Assembly: GCA_947624855.1 (NCBI GenBank)
Contig: CANQMC010000014.1
Coordinates: forward strand, 1-16,011
Direction of reading: 5' to 3'
Source of the DNA: an uncultured Bacilli bacterium
Lineage (GTDB): Bacteria > Bacillota_I > Bacilli_A > RF39 > UBA660
Length of the DNA: 16,011 nt
Below, in pieces: positions 1 to 6,102 of this stretch; positions within the stretch are counted from its first letter, which is position 1, and each line of letters begins with the position of its first letter. A program made the position numbers and the translations under genes. The notes below the pieces were generated by a model, which had not been told where the DNA came from, did not search any database, and worked only from the letters and a program-made list of their open reading frames with translations.

Positions 1-84
1 CGCCCAGTAATAAATCTGAGTGCTGATACAACATTTGCAGAAGGAGGTGCAGGAACGACAAGTAATCCATACGTTCCGACGTAG
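1..84 (+). CDS. C-terminal end of a surface/prepilin-like protein (5' partial)
   Basis: Frame 1 is open from the window edge and ends at TAG 82-84, giving 27 residues that begin RPVINLS and end SNPYVPT with a Gly/Ala/Thr-rich stretch between. Tails of the form 'RPVI(N/S)L...G.G(T)...NPYV' are common at the C-terminus of uncharacterised secreted, prepilin-like or repeat-bearing surface proteins in low-G+C Gram-positives and their phages. That is recalled family knowledge and was not searched. No catalytic motif can be seen in so short a piece, and the function is unknown. The stop codon lies between the arms of a 9-bp inverted repeat (64-72/92-100). The first 200 bases are about 45% G+C by hand count, well above the rest of the window, so this gene may have a different origin from its neighbours or be under different constraint. 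Confidence 0.7.
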   Translation, partial: RPVINLSADTTFAEGGAGTTSNPYVPT

Positions 85-116
85 TAGGATAGTATGGATT
101 GTAGTGGAAACTACAA
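64..116 (+). repeat. Two mutually exclusive hairpins around the stop codon, one with a GGAA tetraloop
   Basis: Arm 64-72 (AATCCATAC) is the exact reverse complement of 92-100 (GTATGGATT), a 9-bp stem around the stop codon at 82-84. Arm 99-105 (TTGTAGT) is the exact reverse complement of 110-116 (ACTACAA) and closes a GGAA tetraloop at 106-109. The two stems share bases 99-100, so they could not both be fully formed. Neither is followed by a T-run, so neither is a standard intrinsic terminator. A 7-bp stem with a 4-nt GRNA-type loop just past a C-terminal coding end resembles the hairpin described downstream of variable repeats in diversity-generating retroelements. That link is only an inference, because no template repeat or reverse transcriptase is visible here. 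Confidence 0.55.
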
Positions 117-145
117 GAGAGAGTTTGGGGAAGCAAGACTTTAAA

Positions 146-191
146 TCGGCTCGGACAGAAATATGTGATAGAAGCTAAAAGTCCGAGCCGA
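146..191 (+). repeat. 11-bp perfect G+C-rich inverted repeat, 24-nt loop
   Basis: Bases 146-156 (TCGGCTCGGAC) and 181-191 (GTCCGAGCCGA) are exact reverse complements, 8 of 11 pairs being G-C, separated by 24 bases. In this AT-rich sequence it is the most stable obvious stem. The bases after it (CGCATGTACGTC) contain no T-run, so it is not a canonical intrinsic terminator; a smaller GACG/CGTC hairpin follows at 190-203. It could be a 3' stabilising hairpin for the preceding gene, part of a structured RNA, or the edge of a mobile element. I do not recognise the family. Confidence 0.6.
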
Positions 192-271
192 CGCATGTAC
201 GTCAAGTATATGTGTAGTAAGTGTATAATATATGTAAAGTGTTGTTTTTGCTTATGTAAATTATGTTTGTA

Positions 272-388
272 CTTGCCTCTATAGCTTATCCAATCAAACA
301 TTTATTGTTTATTATATATTATCTTATATATTTTTCTAATTATATTAATTATTTTATTTATAATGTTTCAAATTTATATAGGGGCAAG
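272..388 (+). repeat. 12-bp inverted repeat bounding an AT-rich segment: candidate structured RNA or small MITE-like element
   Basis: Arm 272-283 (CTTGCCTCTATA) pairs with 377-388 (TATAGGGGCAAG) over 12 positions with one G-T wobble. An inner 7-bp stem (AAACATT 296-302 with AATGTTT 362-368) lies in register inside it. The 59 bases between the inner arms are almost pure A/T. A possible -10 box (TATAAT 224-229) lies upstream, without a convincing -35, and an intrinsic terminator follows directly at 386-422. Together these would give a transcript of roughly 190 nt. No recognised RNA family fits. A short non-autonomous element with terminal inverted repeats is the alternative, but no target duplication is visible. 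The rest of the 370-base gap before ylbD (85-454) holds only the hairpins, terminator and promoter elements listed. Confidence 0.4.
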
Positions 389-422
389 AAGAGAGCAATA
401 ATTGGTTTATTGTTCTTTTTTT
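386..422 (+). terminator. Intrinsic terminator upstream of ylbD
   Basis: GAGCAATAA (393-401) pairs with TTATTGTTC (407-415) with one G-T wobble and loop TTGGT. The stem can extend outward through A/G-T pairs into the T-run at 416-422. It lies 24 bases before the ylbD ribosome binding site, so it should stop transcripts arriving from upstream. Alternatively it could be an attenuator in a ylbD leader; no alternative antiterminator stem was found. Confidence 0.65.
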
Positions 423-440
423 AGTTATTTATAATATAAT
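410..440 (+). promoter_or_regulatory. Possible promoter for ylbD-ylbE
   Basis: TTGTTC (410-415) and TATAAT (435-440) are 19 bases apart; a second TATAAT overlaps at 430-435 at a 14-base spacing. Both spacings are off the 17-base optimum. The -35 candidate lies in the right arm of the terminator, and the predicted start (near 447) would leave almost no leader before the ribosome binding site (GGTGAT, 446-451). It is listed because ylbD needs a promoter downstream of the terminator. Confidence 0.3.
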
Positions 441-454
441 TTAGTGGTGATATT

Positions 455-799
455 ATGGATAAAAAAGAGGCTTTTAAAGTATTTGCAAGAAATCATCCGG
501 AGCTATTAAATAGTGTTCGAAATGGAGATGCTTCATGGCAAAAGTTATATGAAGTTTATGATATTTATGGAGAAGATGATCGAGCCTGGAGTACTTATTT
601 TAATAAAGGAAGTAATAGTAATTTTAGTAATATAACAGATATAGTTAAAAATATAGATATGGATTCTGTTCAAAAACATATTAATACAGCCCAAAAAGCA
701 TTAGGTATTGTTCAAGAATTAACTGGAAAAGGAGCAGGTGGAGCTTCAGTTAAAGGGCCAATTACACCTAGACCTATAAATAAATTTTTTGAGGATTAA
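455..799 (+). CDS. ylbD: YlbD family protein (putative coat protein family)
   Basis: A 114-residue protein starting at ATG 455 with GGTGAT at 446-451. It matches the YlbD family: an N-terminal 'F..FARNHPELL..VRNG..SWQKLYE' helix region, a 'YGEDD..W' motif near residues 38-45, an amphipathic middle helix, and a C-terminal 'PRPINKFFED' that matches the family's conserved end. In Bacillus subtilis YlbD is annotated as a putative spore-coat protein, but the evidence for that role is thin and the family also occurs in non-sporulating Bacilli. It has no signal peptide or membrane segment. ylbE follows after 2 nt, the order seen in B. subtilis, so the pair is very likely one transcript. Confidence 0.85.
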   Translation: MDKKEAFKVFARNHPELLNSVRNGDASWQKLYEVYDIYGEDDRAWSTYFNKGSNSNFSNITDIVKNIDMDSVQKHINTAQKALGIVQELTGKGAGGASVKGPITPRPINKFFED

Positions 800-801
800 A
801 A

Positions 802-1023
802 ATGCAAGTTAATGCTTTAATGGAACTTAAAAAAGATAAAAAAATGTGGGAATTATTGAAATATAATTCTTATTGGGTTAAAGAATTAAATAGAAGTTCT
901 TTAAATGTTAAAAAATATAAAGAAGAAATGAAAAATAAATATAAACTTCGAACTACAGATAAAATAAGTGAAGCTATTGATAATATTGATTTAATTAGTA
1001 ATGTTTTAGGAGCACTTAAATAG
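802..1023 (+). CDS. ylbE: YlbE-like protein
   Basis: A 73-residue, lysine-rich, mainly helical protein. It fits the YlbE-like family in size (B. subtilis YlbE is about 79 residues), in the 'YNSYWVKELNRS' segment corresponding to the 'QPYWYRRLTRNP' region, and in lying directly after ylbD. ATG 802 is preceded by GAGGAT (790-795), inside the end of ylbD, which suggests translational coupling. The stop codon TAG (1021-1023) straddles the loop and right arm of the intrinsic terminator, so the coding end and the transcription end are fused. The biochemical function is unknown. It has no signal peptide, and the C-terminal hydrophobic stretch (IDLISNVLGAL) is too short for a confident membrane span. 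Confidence 0.85.
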   Translation: MQVNALMELKKDKKMWELLKYNSYWVKELNRSSLNVKKYKEEMKNKYKLRTTDKISEAIDNIDLISNVLGALK

Positions 1024-1042
1024 TGCTTTTTTGGTTTTTTTT
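1011..1042 (+). terminator. Intrinsic terminator of ylbD-ylbE
   Basis: AGCACT (1011-1016) pairs with AGTGCT (1022-1027) around the loop TAAAT. It is followed by a run of six T, GG, then eight T. The hairpin contains the last codons and the TAG of ylbE. Confidence 0.85.
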
Positions 1043-1043
1043 A

Positions 1044-1072
1044 TTTCAATTTTAGTTATAATTTGTTATAAT
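1044..1072 (+). promoter_or_regulatory. Candidate sigma-A promoter of yqeG-yqeH-mutL
   Basis: TATAAT at 1067-1072, with TTTCAA at 1044-1049 as a weak -35 and a 17-base spacer. A second TATAAT at 1057-1062 lies in the repeated phrase GTTATAATTT. It sits just after the ylbE terminator and before the yqeG ribosome binding site (AAAGGAG, 1078-1084). Confidence 0.5.
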
Positions 1073-1089
1073 TTAGAAAAGGAGTAGTT

Positions 1090-1608
1090 ATGGAAAATTT
1101 TATACCGGATATTTATCAAAAAAATATATATGATATTGATTATCAAAAATTAAAAAAACAAGGTATTAAATGTTTATTATTTGATTTAGATAATACTTTA
1201 GTTCCTGTTAAAGAAAGTGTACCAAGTGAAAATGTTAAAGATTTATTTATGTATTTAGAAAAGAATTTTAAAGTTATTATTTTATCTAACAGTGGAAAGA
1301 AAAGACTTATTCCTTTTAAAGAAGGGTTAAATGTTGATGTAGCAGCATCGGCTCATAAACCTAGTAAGAAAAAATATTTAAAAATTATGAATTTATATAA
1401 ATTTAAAGAATATGAAATTGCTGCGATTGGTGATCAACTTTTAACTGATATTTATGGTGCTAACAGAGTGGGTGTTACTTCTATTTTAATTAATCCTATT
1501 GGAGATTATGAAAAAATTTGGACTAAAGTTAATCGTTTTATTGAAAAGTTTATATATCGTAAATTAAAAAAGAAAAATATATTAGTTAAAGGAAGTTATT
1601 ATGATTAA
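1090..1608 (+). CDS. yqeG: YqeG family HAD-type (IIIA) phosphatase
   Basis: A 172-residue HAD-superfamily hydrolase of the YqeG (HAD-IIIA) type. The nucleophile motif is DLDNT at residues 32-36 (Asp32, Asp34). Motif II is 'LSNSGK' at 65-70, the motif III lysine is Lys90 in 'AHKPSKK', and the metal-binding acids are in 'GDQLLTDIYGAN' (Asp115, Asp120). All catalytic positions are present, so an Mg-dependent phosphatase is expected; the physiological substrate is not established for the family. Length is normal. ATG 1090 follows AAAGGAG with good spacing. The gene overlaps yqeH by 8 nt, the usual arrangement in Firmicutes. The cluster that often follows (aroE, yhbY, nadD, yqeK, rsfS) is absent; mutL is there instead. 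Confidence 0.93.
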   Translation: MENFIPDIYQKNIYDIDYQKLKKQGIKCLLFDLDNTLVPVKESVPSENVKDLFMYLEKNFKVIILSNSGKKRLIPFKEGLNVDVAASAHKPSKKKYLKIMNLYKFKEYEIAAIGDQLLTDIYGANRVGVTSILINPIGDYEKIWTKVNRFIEKFIYRKLKKKNILVKGSYYD

Positions 1609-2530
1609 AAAATGTATGGGGTGTGGAGTAATTATGCAAGATCAAGATAAAGAAGGTCTTGGATATACTCCTAATTTAAAAAATGAATATTGTATGCGTT
1701 GTTTTAGATTAAAAAATTATGGAGAAAAAAAATTAAATGAAGAAGTAATTGAATCTAAAATAATTAATAAAGTTAATAAAAGTAAAGGATTAGTATTTTT
1801 TTTAATAGATTATTTAAATTTAAATAAATATACATTAGATATTTTTAAAAAAATTAAAAGGACTAAAATATTAGTAATAAGTAAATGTGATACTTTAAGA
1901 AAAGATATGAAATTTAAAAAAATAAGTAATTGGTTAAATAAAGTTTATGATATTAATGAAGAAGTATTATATTTAAGTAATAAGTTTAATAATTTAAGTA
2001 TTAATATATTTAATATTATGAATAAATATAATTATAAAACTTGTTTTATCATGGGAATTACTAATGCTGGTAAATCAACTTTTATAAATAATTTATTGAA
2101 AAAAAATAATATTAAAAAAGAAATAGTAGTTAGTAATAAACCTAATACAACTTTAGATTTTATTAAATTAAATATAGATAATTATATTATTTATGATACA
2201 CCTGGATTTAATTATAATAGTTTAAATGATAAAATTATTAATAAGGAAATTAAACCTATTAGTTTACAAATTAAAGGAAATGTAACTATTATTATAAATG
2301 ATATAATTAAAATATATTTTAAAGAAGAAAATAATATTATAATTTATGGAGTAATAAATAAAGTTTTAAAAAAATATGAAAAAGATAAGGAATGTTTAAA
2401 TAAAATAAATGTTTTAGATAATGAAGATTTAGTATTACCAGGGATTGGTTTTATAAATATTAAGAAAGAGGCTTTAATTGAAATTAATCAAAATGATTTA
2501 GAAGTTAGAGCAAGTATAAGTAGGTATTAA
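1601..2530 (+). CDS. yqeH: YqeH, circularly permuted ribosome-biogenesis GTPase
   Basis: This 309-residue GTPase has the permuted motif order diagnostic of YqeH. An N-terminal zinc finger (Cys5-x2-Cys8, Cys31-x2-Cys34) comes first, then G4 (SKCD, 94-97), the P-loop G1 (GITNAGKST, 152-160), G2 Thr (NTT, 182-184) and G3 (DTPG, 199-202). YqeH acts in assembly of the small ribosomal subunit. It is shorter than the usual ~360-370 residues; the loss seems to be mainly in the C-terminal part. Parts of the second half fall to about 8-15% G+C per 60-base line, with runs of Asn, Lys and Ile, lower than the neighbours. G4 has Ser where Asn is typical. The start at ATG 1601 is set by AAAGGAAG at 1588-1595, inside yqeG. 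mutL begins 1 nt after the stop. Confidence 0.93.
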   Translation: MIKKCMGCGVIMQDQDKEGLGYTPNLKNEYCMRCFRLKNYGEKKLNEEVIESKIINKVNKSKGLVFFLIDYLNLNKYTLDIFKKIKRTKILVISKCDTLRKDMKFKKISNWLNKVYDINEEVLYLSNKFNNLSINIFNIMNKYNYKTCFIMGITNAGKSTFINNLLKKNNIKKEIVVSNKPNTTLDFIKLNIDNYIIYDTPGFNYNSLNDKIINKEIKPISLQIKGNVTIIINDIIKIYFKEENNIIIYGVINKVLKKYEKDKECLNKINVLDNEDLVLPGIGFINIKKEALIEINQNDLEVRASISRY

Positions 2531-2531
2531 G

Positions 2532-4286
2532 ATGAGTAAGATAAAAGTAATGAATGAAAATTTAGCTAATAAAATAGCGGCCGGTGAAGTTGTCGAAAAA
2601 TGTGCTAGTATAGTTAAAGAATTAGTAGAAAATAGTATTGATGCTAAAGCTTTAAATATAATAATTAATTTAGAAAAAGGGGGACTTTCGAAAATTCAAG
2701 TTATTGATGATGGAGAGGGAATGGACGATGAAGATGCTAAACTAGCTTTTTTTAGGCATGCAACAAGTAAAATAATGCGGGATGATGATTTATTTTTTAT
2801 AAATACTATGGGATTTCGAGGTGAAGCTTTACCTTCCATTGCAAGTGTATCAGAAGTAGAACTTAAAACAAGTGATGGAAAAAGTTCTAGCTTTATTCAT
2901 ATTAAAGGGGGTAAAGTATTAGAAACTAAAAGTGGAGATTTAAGAAAAGGAACTAGTATTACTGTTACTAATTTATTTTATAATACTCCAGCTCGACTTA
3001 AATATTTAAAAAGTGAAAATACGGAAGCTTATAATATTGTTAATTTAATTGAAAAATTAGCTTTAGCGAGACCAGATATTAATTTTACTTTAACTAATAA
3101 TGATAAAATGATTATTAAAACAAGTGGAAGTAATAATTTACTTAAAACTATTCATGAAATATATGGATTAAATGTATCAAATAAAATGTTAGAGTTTAAA
3201 GCAAATAATGATGATTTTGATATTTATGGATATATTTGTAAACCTGAAATATTAAAATCAAATAAAAATGATATTAGTACTTTTGTAAATGATCGAATAG
3301 TAAGAAATATTGAAATAAATAAAGCGATAAATGATGCTTATTATACGTATAAACCAGAGGGTAAATATCCAATAGTAGTTCTTAAAATTAATACTGATCC
3401 TACTTTAGTAGATGTTAATATTCATCCAACTAAACAAGACATTAAATTAAGTAAAATAAATGAATTATATGATTTAATTTATAAAACTATTAAAGATACT
3501 TTATATAATAATTTATTAATACCAAATGCGATAAAAGATGAAAGTGTAAATATTATTAAAGATAGTGTTATTGCCGAAATTGTAGATAAAATGGCTAAAA
3601 GTAATAATACGCAAACTGAAATGAATTTTAAAATTGAAGTTAAAGATCAAAAACAAGAACTTAAAACAAATGATGAAGTTGTTATTAATAAAGAATTAAA
3701 ATCTTTGGTTTTATATCCAGTAGGATTAGCTTTAGGAACTTATATTATCGCACAAAATGATGAAGGCATATATTTGATTGATCAACATGCTGCTCAAGAA
3801 AGAATTAATTATGAAAAATATATGAAAGCTTTAAAAAATAGAGTTATAACCACGACTAATTTACTTATTCCAATTACAATTGAACTTTCTGCAAGTGAAT
3901 ATATAACTTTAAAAGATAATTTAGACATTTTAAAAAATATGGGTTTTGTGATTGAAGAATTTGGCGTTAATACTTTTAAAATAACGGGGCATCCTACTTG
4001 GATATTAGAAGGTTATGAAGAAGAAAGTGTACGAAAAATAATTGATTTAATTATTGGGGGAATTAATAAATTTGATCAAGTAAAATTTAATGAAAAGATG
4101 GCTATTACTTTAGCTTGTAAAATGAGTATTAAAGCTAATATGCATATTTCTTTAGAAGCTCAAGAAGAATTATTAAAAGAATTAGTAATGTGTGATAATC
4201 CTTATAATTGTCCGCATGGTAGACCTACGATAATTAAATTTAGTATTTATGATTTAGAAAGAATGTTTAAAAGGGTGATGAATTAA
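2532..4286 (+). CDS. mutL: DNA mismatch repair protein MutL (endonuclease type)
   Basis: 584 residues. The N-terminal GHKL ATPase has motif I 'NKIAAGEVVE..ASIVKELVENSIDA' with the catalytic Glu at position 30, 'DDGEGM', and 'GFRGEALPSIASV'. The C-terminal domain carries the metal-binding endonuclease motif DQHA-x2-E-x4-E at residues 417-428, plus 'ACKMSIKAN' and 'CPHGRP', so this is the nicking type found in species without a MutH methyl-directed system. The usual Pro of 'ERPAS' is Cys24 here. The linker (about 340-390) is short and Lys/Glu/Asn-rich. The ATG lies 1 nt after the yqeH stop with only a weak AGGT upstream, so translation probably depends on coupling to yqeH. mutS, its usual neighbour, is not in the window. 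Confidence 0.97.
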   Translation: MSKIKVMNENLANKIAAGEVVEKCASIVKELVENSIDAKALNIIINLEKGGLSKIQVIDDGEGMDDEDAKLAFFRHATSKIMRDDDLFFINTMGFRGEALPSIASVSEVELKTSDGKSSSFIHIKGGKVLETKSGDLRKGTSITVTNLFYNTPARLKYLKSENTEAYNIVNLIEKLALARPDINFTLTNNDKMIIKTSGSNNLLKTIHEIYGLNVSNKMLEFKANNDDFDIYGYICKPEILKSNKNDISTFVNDRIVRNIEINKAINDAYYTYKPEGKYPIVVLKINTDPTLVDVNIHPTKQDIKLSKINELYDLIYKTIKDTLYNNLLIPNAIKDESVNIIKDSVIAEIVDKMAKSNNTQTEMNFKIEVKDQKQELKTNDEVVINKELKSLVLYPVGLALGTYIIAQNDEGIYLIDQHAAQERINYEKYMKALKNRVITTTNLLIPITIELSASEYITLKDNLDILKNMGFVIEEFGVNTFKITGHPTWILEGYEEESVRKIIDLIIGGINKFDQVKFNEKMAITLACKMSIKANMHISLEAQEELLKELVMCDNPYNCPHGRPTIIKFSIYDLERMFKRVMN

Positions 4287-4307
4287 TTAAAAATTAAAGC
4301 TTTTAAA

Positions 4308-4336
4308 TTGCAATATTTTTTAATATAAGTTATAAT
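4308..4336 (+). promoter_or_regulatory. Sigma-A promoter of the nusB-xseA-xseB-proS unit
   Basis: TTGCAA (4308-4313), a 17-base spacer and a perfect TATAAT (4331-4336), followed by AGAAGGTGAT before nusB. It is one of the best promoters in the window and marks a new transcription unit after mutL. Confidence 0.75.
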
Positions 4337-4353
4337 TAAAGAAGGTGATTTAA

Positions 4354-4749
4354 ATGGCACTAACTAGAAGTGAACTTAGAGAAAAAATAATGATAATTTT
4401 ATATCAATATGATTTAATGAATAATAATAAAATAAAATGTAATATTGATGATATTATTAAAGATAATGTAGAAGTCGAAAATGATTTTATTAAAGATATG
4501 GTTTATGGTGTAATAACTTATAAAGATGAACTTGATAAATTAGCAGATAGTTATATGAAAGATTGGGATATTAATAGAATTGATAAGACAGGTGCTTCAA
4601 TTTTAAGACTAGCTTTATATGAACTTAAATATACGGATACACCCCATGTAGTAATTATTAATGAGGCAATTGAACTTGCTAAAAAATATAGTGATGAAGC
4701 TGTAAGAAAAATTATTAATGCAGTATTAGATAAAATAATTAAAGAATAA
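4354..4749 (+). CDS. nusB: Transcription antitermination factor NusB
   Basis: A 131-residue all-helical protein of normal NusB length. Family features are the N-terminal 'TRSELREKIMIILYQYD' (an RNA-binding Arg-rich segment in the family, followed by the 'LYQ.D' signature) and the C-terminal 'INRIDKTGASILRLALYEL' and 'VVIINEAIELAKKYSDEA.RKIINAVLDKI' blocks, which are strongly conserved. NusB binds boxA RNA with S10 (NusE) and supports antitermination of rRNA transcripts. The ATG follows AGAAGGTGAT at 4340-4349. xseA begins about 20 nt later, a common neighbour order in Firmicutes. Confidence 0.96.
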   Translation: MALTRSELREKIMIILYQYDLMNNNKIKCNIDDIIKDNVEVENDFIKDMVYGVITYKDELDKLADSYMKDWDINRIDKTGASILRLALYELKYTDTPHVVIINEAIELAKKYSDEAVRKIINAVLDKIIKE

Positions 4750-4770
4750 TTAAAAATTGAGGTGATATTA

Positions 4771-6102
4771 TTGCAAGATAAATATATGAAAATAAGTGAT
4801 TTAAATGCTTATATTAAAAGTTTATTTGATGAAAATCCTTATTTGAAAAAAGTTTATTTAAGGGGGGAAATATCTAATTTTAAAAATCATACACGAGGGC
4901 ATTTATATTTTACTTTGAAAGATGATACATCGAGAATAAGTGCAGTAATGTTTTATTCAAGTGCTATGACTTTAAATTTTGCTCCCGAAGATGGAATGAA
5001 TGTTTTAGTAGAAGGAAGAATTTCTTGTTATCCGGCTCAAGGTACTTATCAAATATATGTCGATAAAATGGAAGTAGATGGTTTAGGTAATTTATATATT
5101 GAATTTGAAAAATTAAAAGAAAAATTAGCTAAAGAAGGTTTATTTAATCCAGATAATAAAAAATTAATTCCGAAAATACCTAAAAGAGTTGGTATTATTA
5201 CAGCCCCTACAGGCGCAGCGATAAGAGATATTATATCGACGATTAAAAGAAGGTTTCCCATTTGTGAAACAATATTATTTCCGGCTTTAGTTCAAGGTGA
5301 AAGTGCGGCCGCTGATATAGTAAGACAAATAAAAGAAGCTGATTTAGAAAAATATGATTTAGATGTTTTAATCGTGGGTCGAGGTGGTGGTTCCATTGAA
5401 GATTTATGGGCTTTTAATGAAGAGATAGTAGCTAGAGCAATATACGAAGCAAAAGTACCAATAATAAGTGCAGTTGGACATGAAATAGATTTTACAATTG
5501 CAGATTTTGTGGCCGATATGCGAGCTCCAACACCCACAGGAGCGGCGGAAATGGCTGTACCTACGATTAGTGAAATAATTAATATAATTAATTCAGATAA
5601 AATAAGATTAAATGAATTTATGAATAATTTAATTAAAAGAAATAGATTAAGAGTCCAAAATATTACAAGTAGTTATATTTTAAAAAATCCGTTATCATTA
5701 TATGAATTAAAGGAACAAAGATTAGATAATATAATTGATATTTTAAATAATAATATTAATAAAAAATTAGAATCTTATCAAGTCATATTAAATAATTTGA
5801 AAAGTTCTTATATTTTAAAAAGTCCGTTAAGTTTATTTGATTTAAAAAAAGAAAAATTAATATTTAATGAACATAATTTATATAAGAATATTAAAAGTAT
5901 TATTTTAAAAAATGATCATGATTATAAATTGCTTGTAAATACATTAAAATTAGTTAATCCTTTGGGAATATTAGAAAAAGGATATTCATTAGTAACAAAA
6001 GATAAAGAGGTAATTAAAAGTAGTACATCTTTAACTAAAGATGATATAATAAATATTAGGTTACACGAAGGAAAAGTAACAGCAAAAGTAATGGAGATTT
6101 AA
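4771..6102 (+). CDS. xseA: Exodeoxyribonuclease VII large subunit
   Basis: The large subunit of exonuclease VII, which with XseB degrades single-stranded DNA from both ends. The N-terminal OB-fold has 'LRGEISNFKNHTRGHLYFTLKD'. The catalytic core has 'GIITAPTGAAIRDIISTIKRRFP', 'GRGGGSIEDLWAFNEE' (from residue 203) and 'SAVGHEIDFTIADFVADMRAPTPTGAAE', followed by a helical arm. An in-frame GTG at 4762 lies within the GAGGTGAT ribosome binding site (4758-4765), so TTG 4771 is the likely start (443 residues); ATG 4786 is also possible. The arm holds a 45-residue tandem repeat: 'SSYILK(N/S)PLSL' begins at 5668 and again at 5803, with the family's 'NPLGILEKGYSL' as a third, diverged copy. The stop overlaps the next start by one base (TAATG). 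Confidence 0.95.
   Translation: MQDKYMKISDLNAYIKSLFDENPYLKKVYLRGEISNFKNHTRGHLYFTLKDDTSRISAVMFYSSAMTLNFAPEDGMNVLVEGRISCYPAQGTYQIYVDKMEVDGLGNLYIEFEKLKEKLAKEGLFNPDNKKLIPKIPKRVGIITAPTGAAIRDIISTIKRRFPICETILFPALVQGESAAADIVRQIKEADLEKYDLDVLIVGRGGGSIEDLWAFNEEIVARAIYEAKVPIISAVGHEIDFTIADFVADMRAPTPTGAAEMAVPTISEIINIINSDKIRLNEFMNNLIKRNRLRVQNITSSYILKNPLSLYELKEQRLDNIIDILNNNINKKLESYQVILNNLKSSYILKSPLSLFDLKKEKLIFNEHNLYKNIKSIILKNDHDYKLLVNTLKLVNPLGILEKGYSLVTKDKEVIKSSTSLTKDDIINIRLHEGKVTAKVMEI

Noticed and set aside
224..422. 6S RNA
   Set aside because: The expected length is right, but the 5' and 3' ends do not pair and the central bubble with flanking G-C pairs is missing.
4296..4306. AAAGCTTT palindromes near 4296 and 14491 as terminators
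   Set aside because: The palindromes leave no loop, and no usable stem precedes the T-run; they are AT-rich chance matches.
5049..5261. Minus-strand open frame inside xseA
   Set aside because: It lies antisense to the conserved catalytic core of XseA and has no ribosome binding site or family resemblance; it is a shadow frame. The same holds for the minus-strand frames at 5292-5537 and 6702-6968.
5304..5312. GCGGCCGC, a G+C-only 8-base palindrome
   Set aside because: It encodes conserved XseA residues (around 'SAAADI') and shows no linked structure; chance palindrome.
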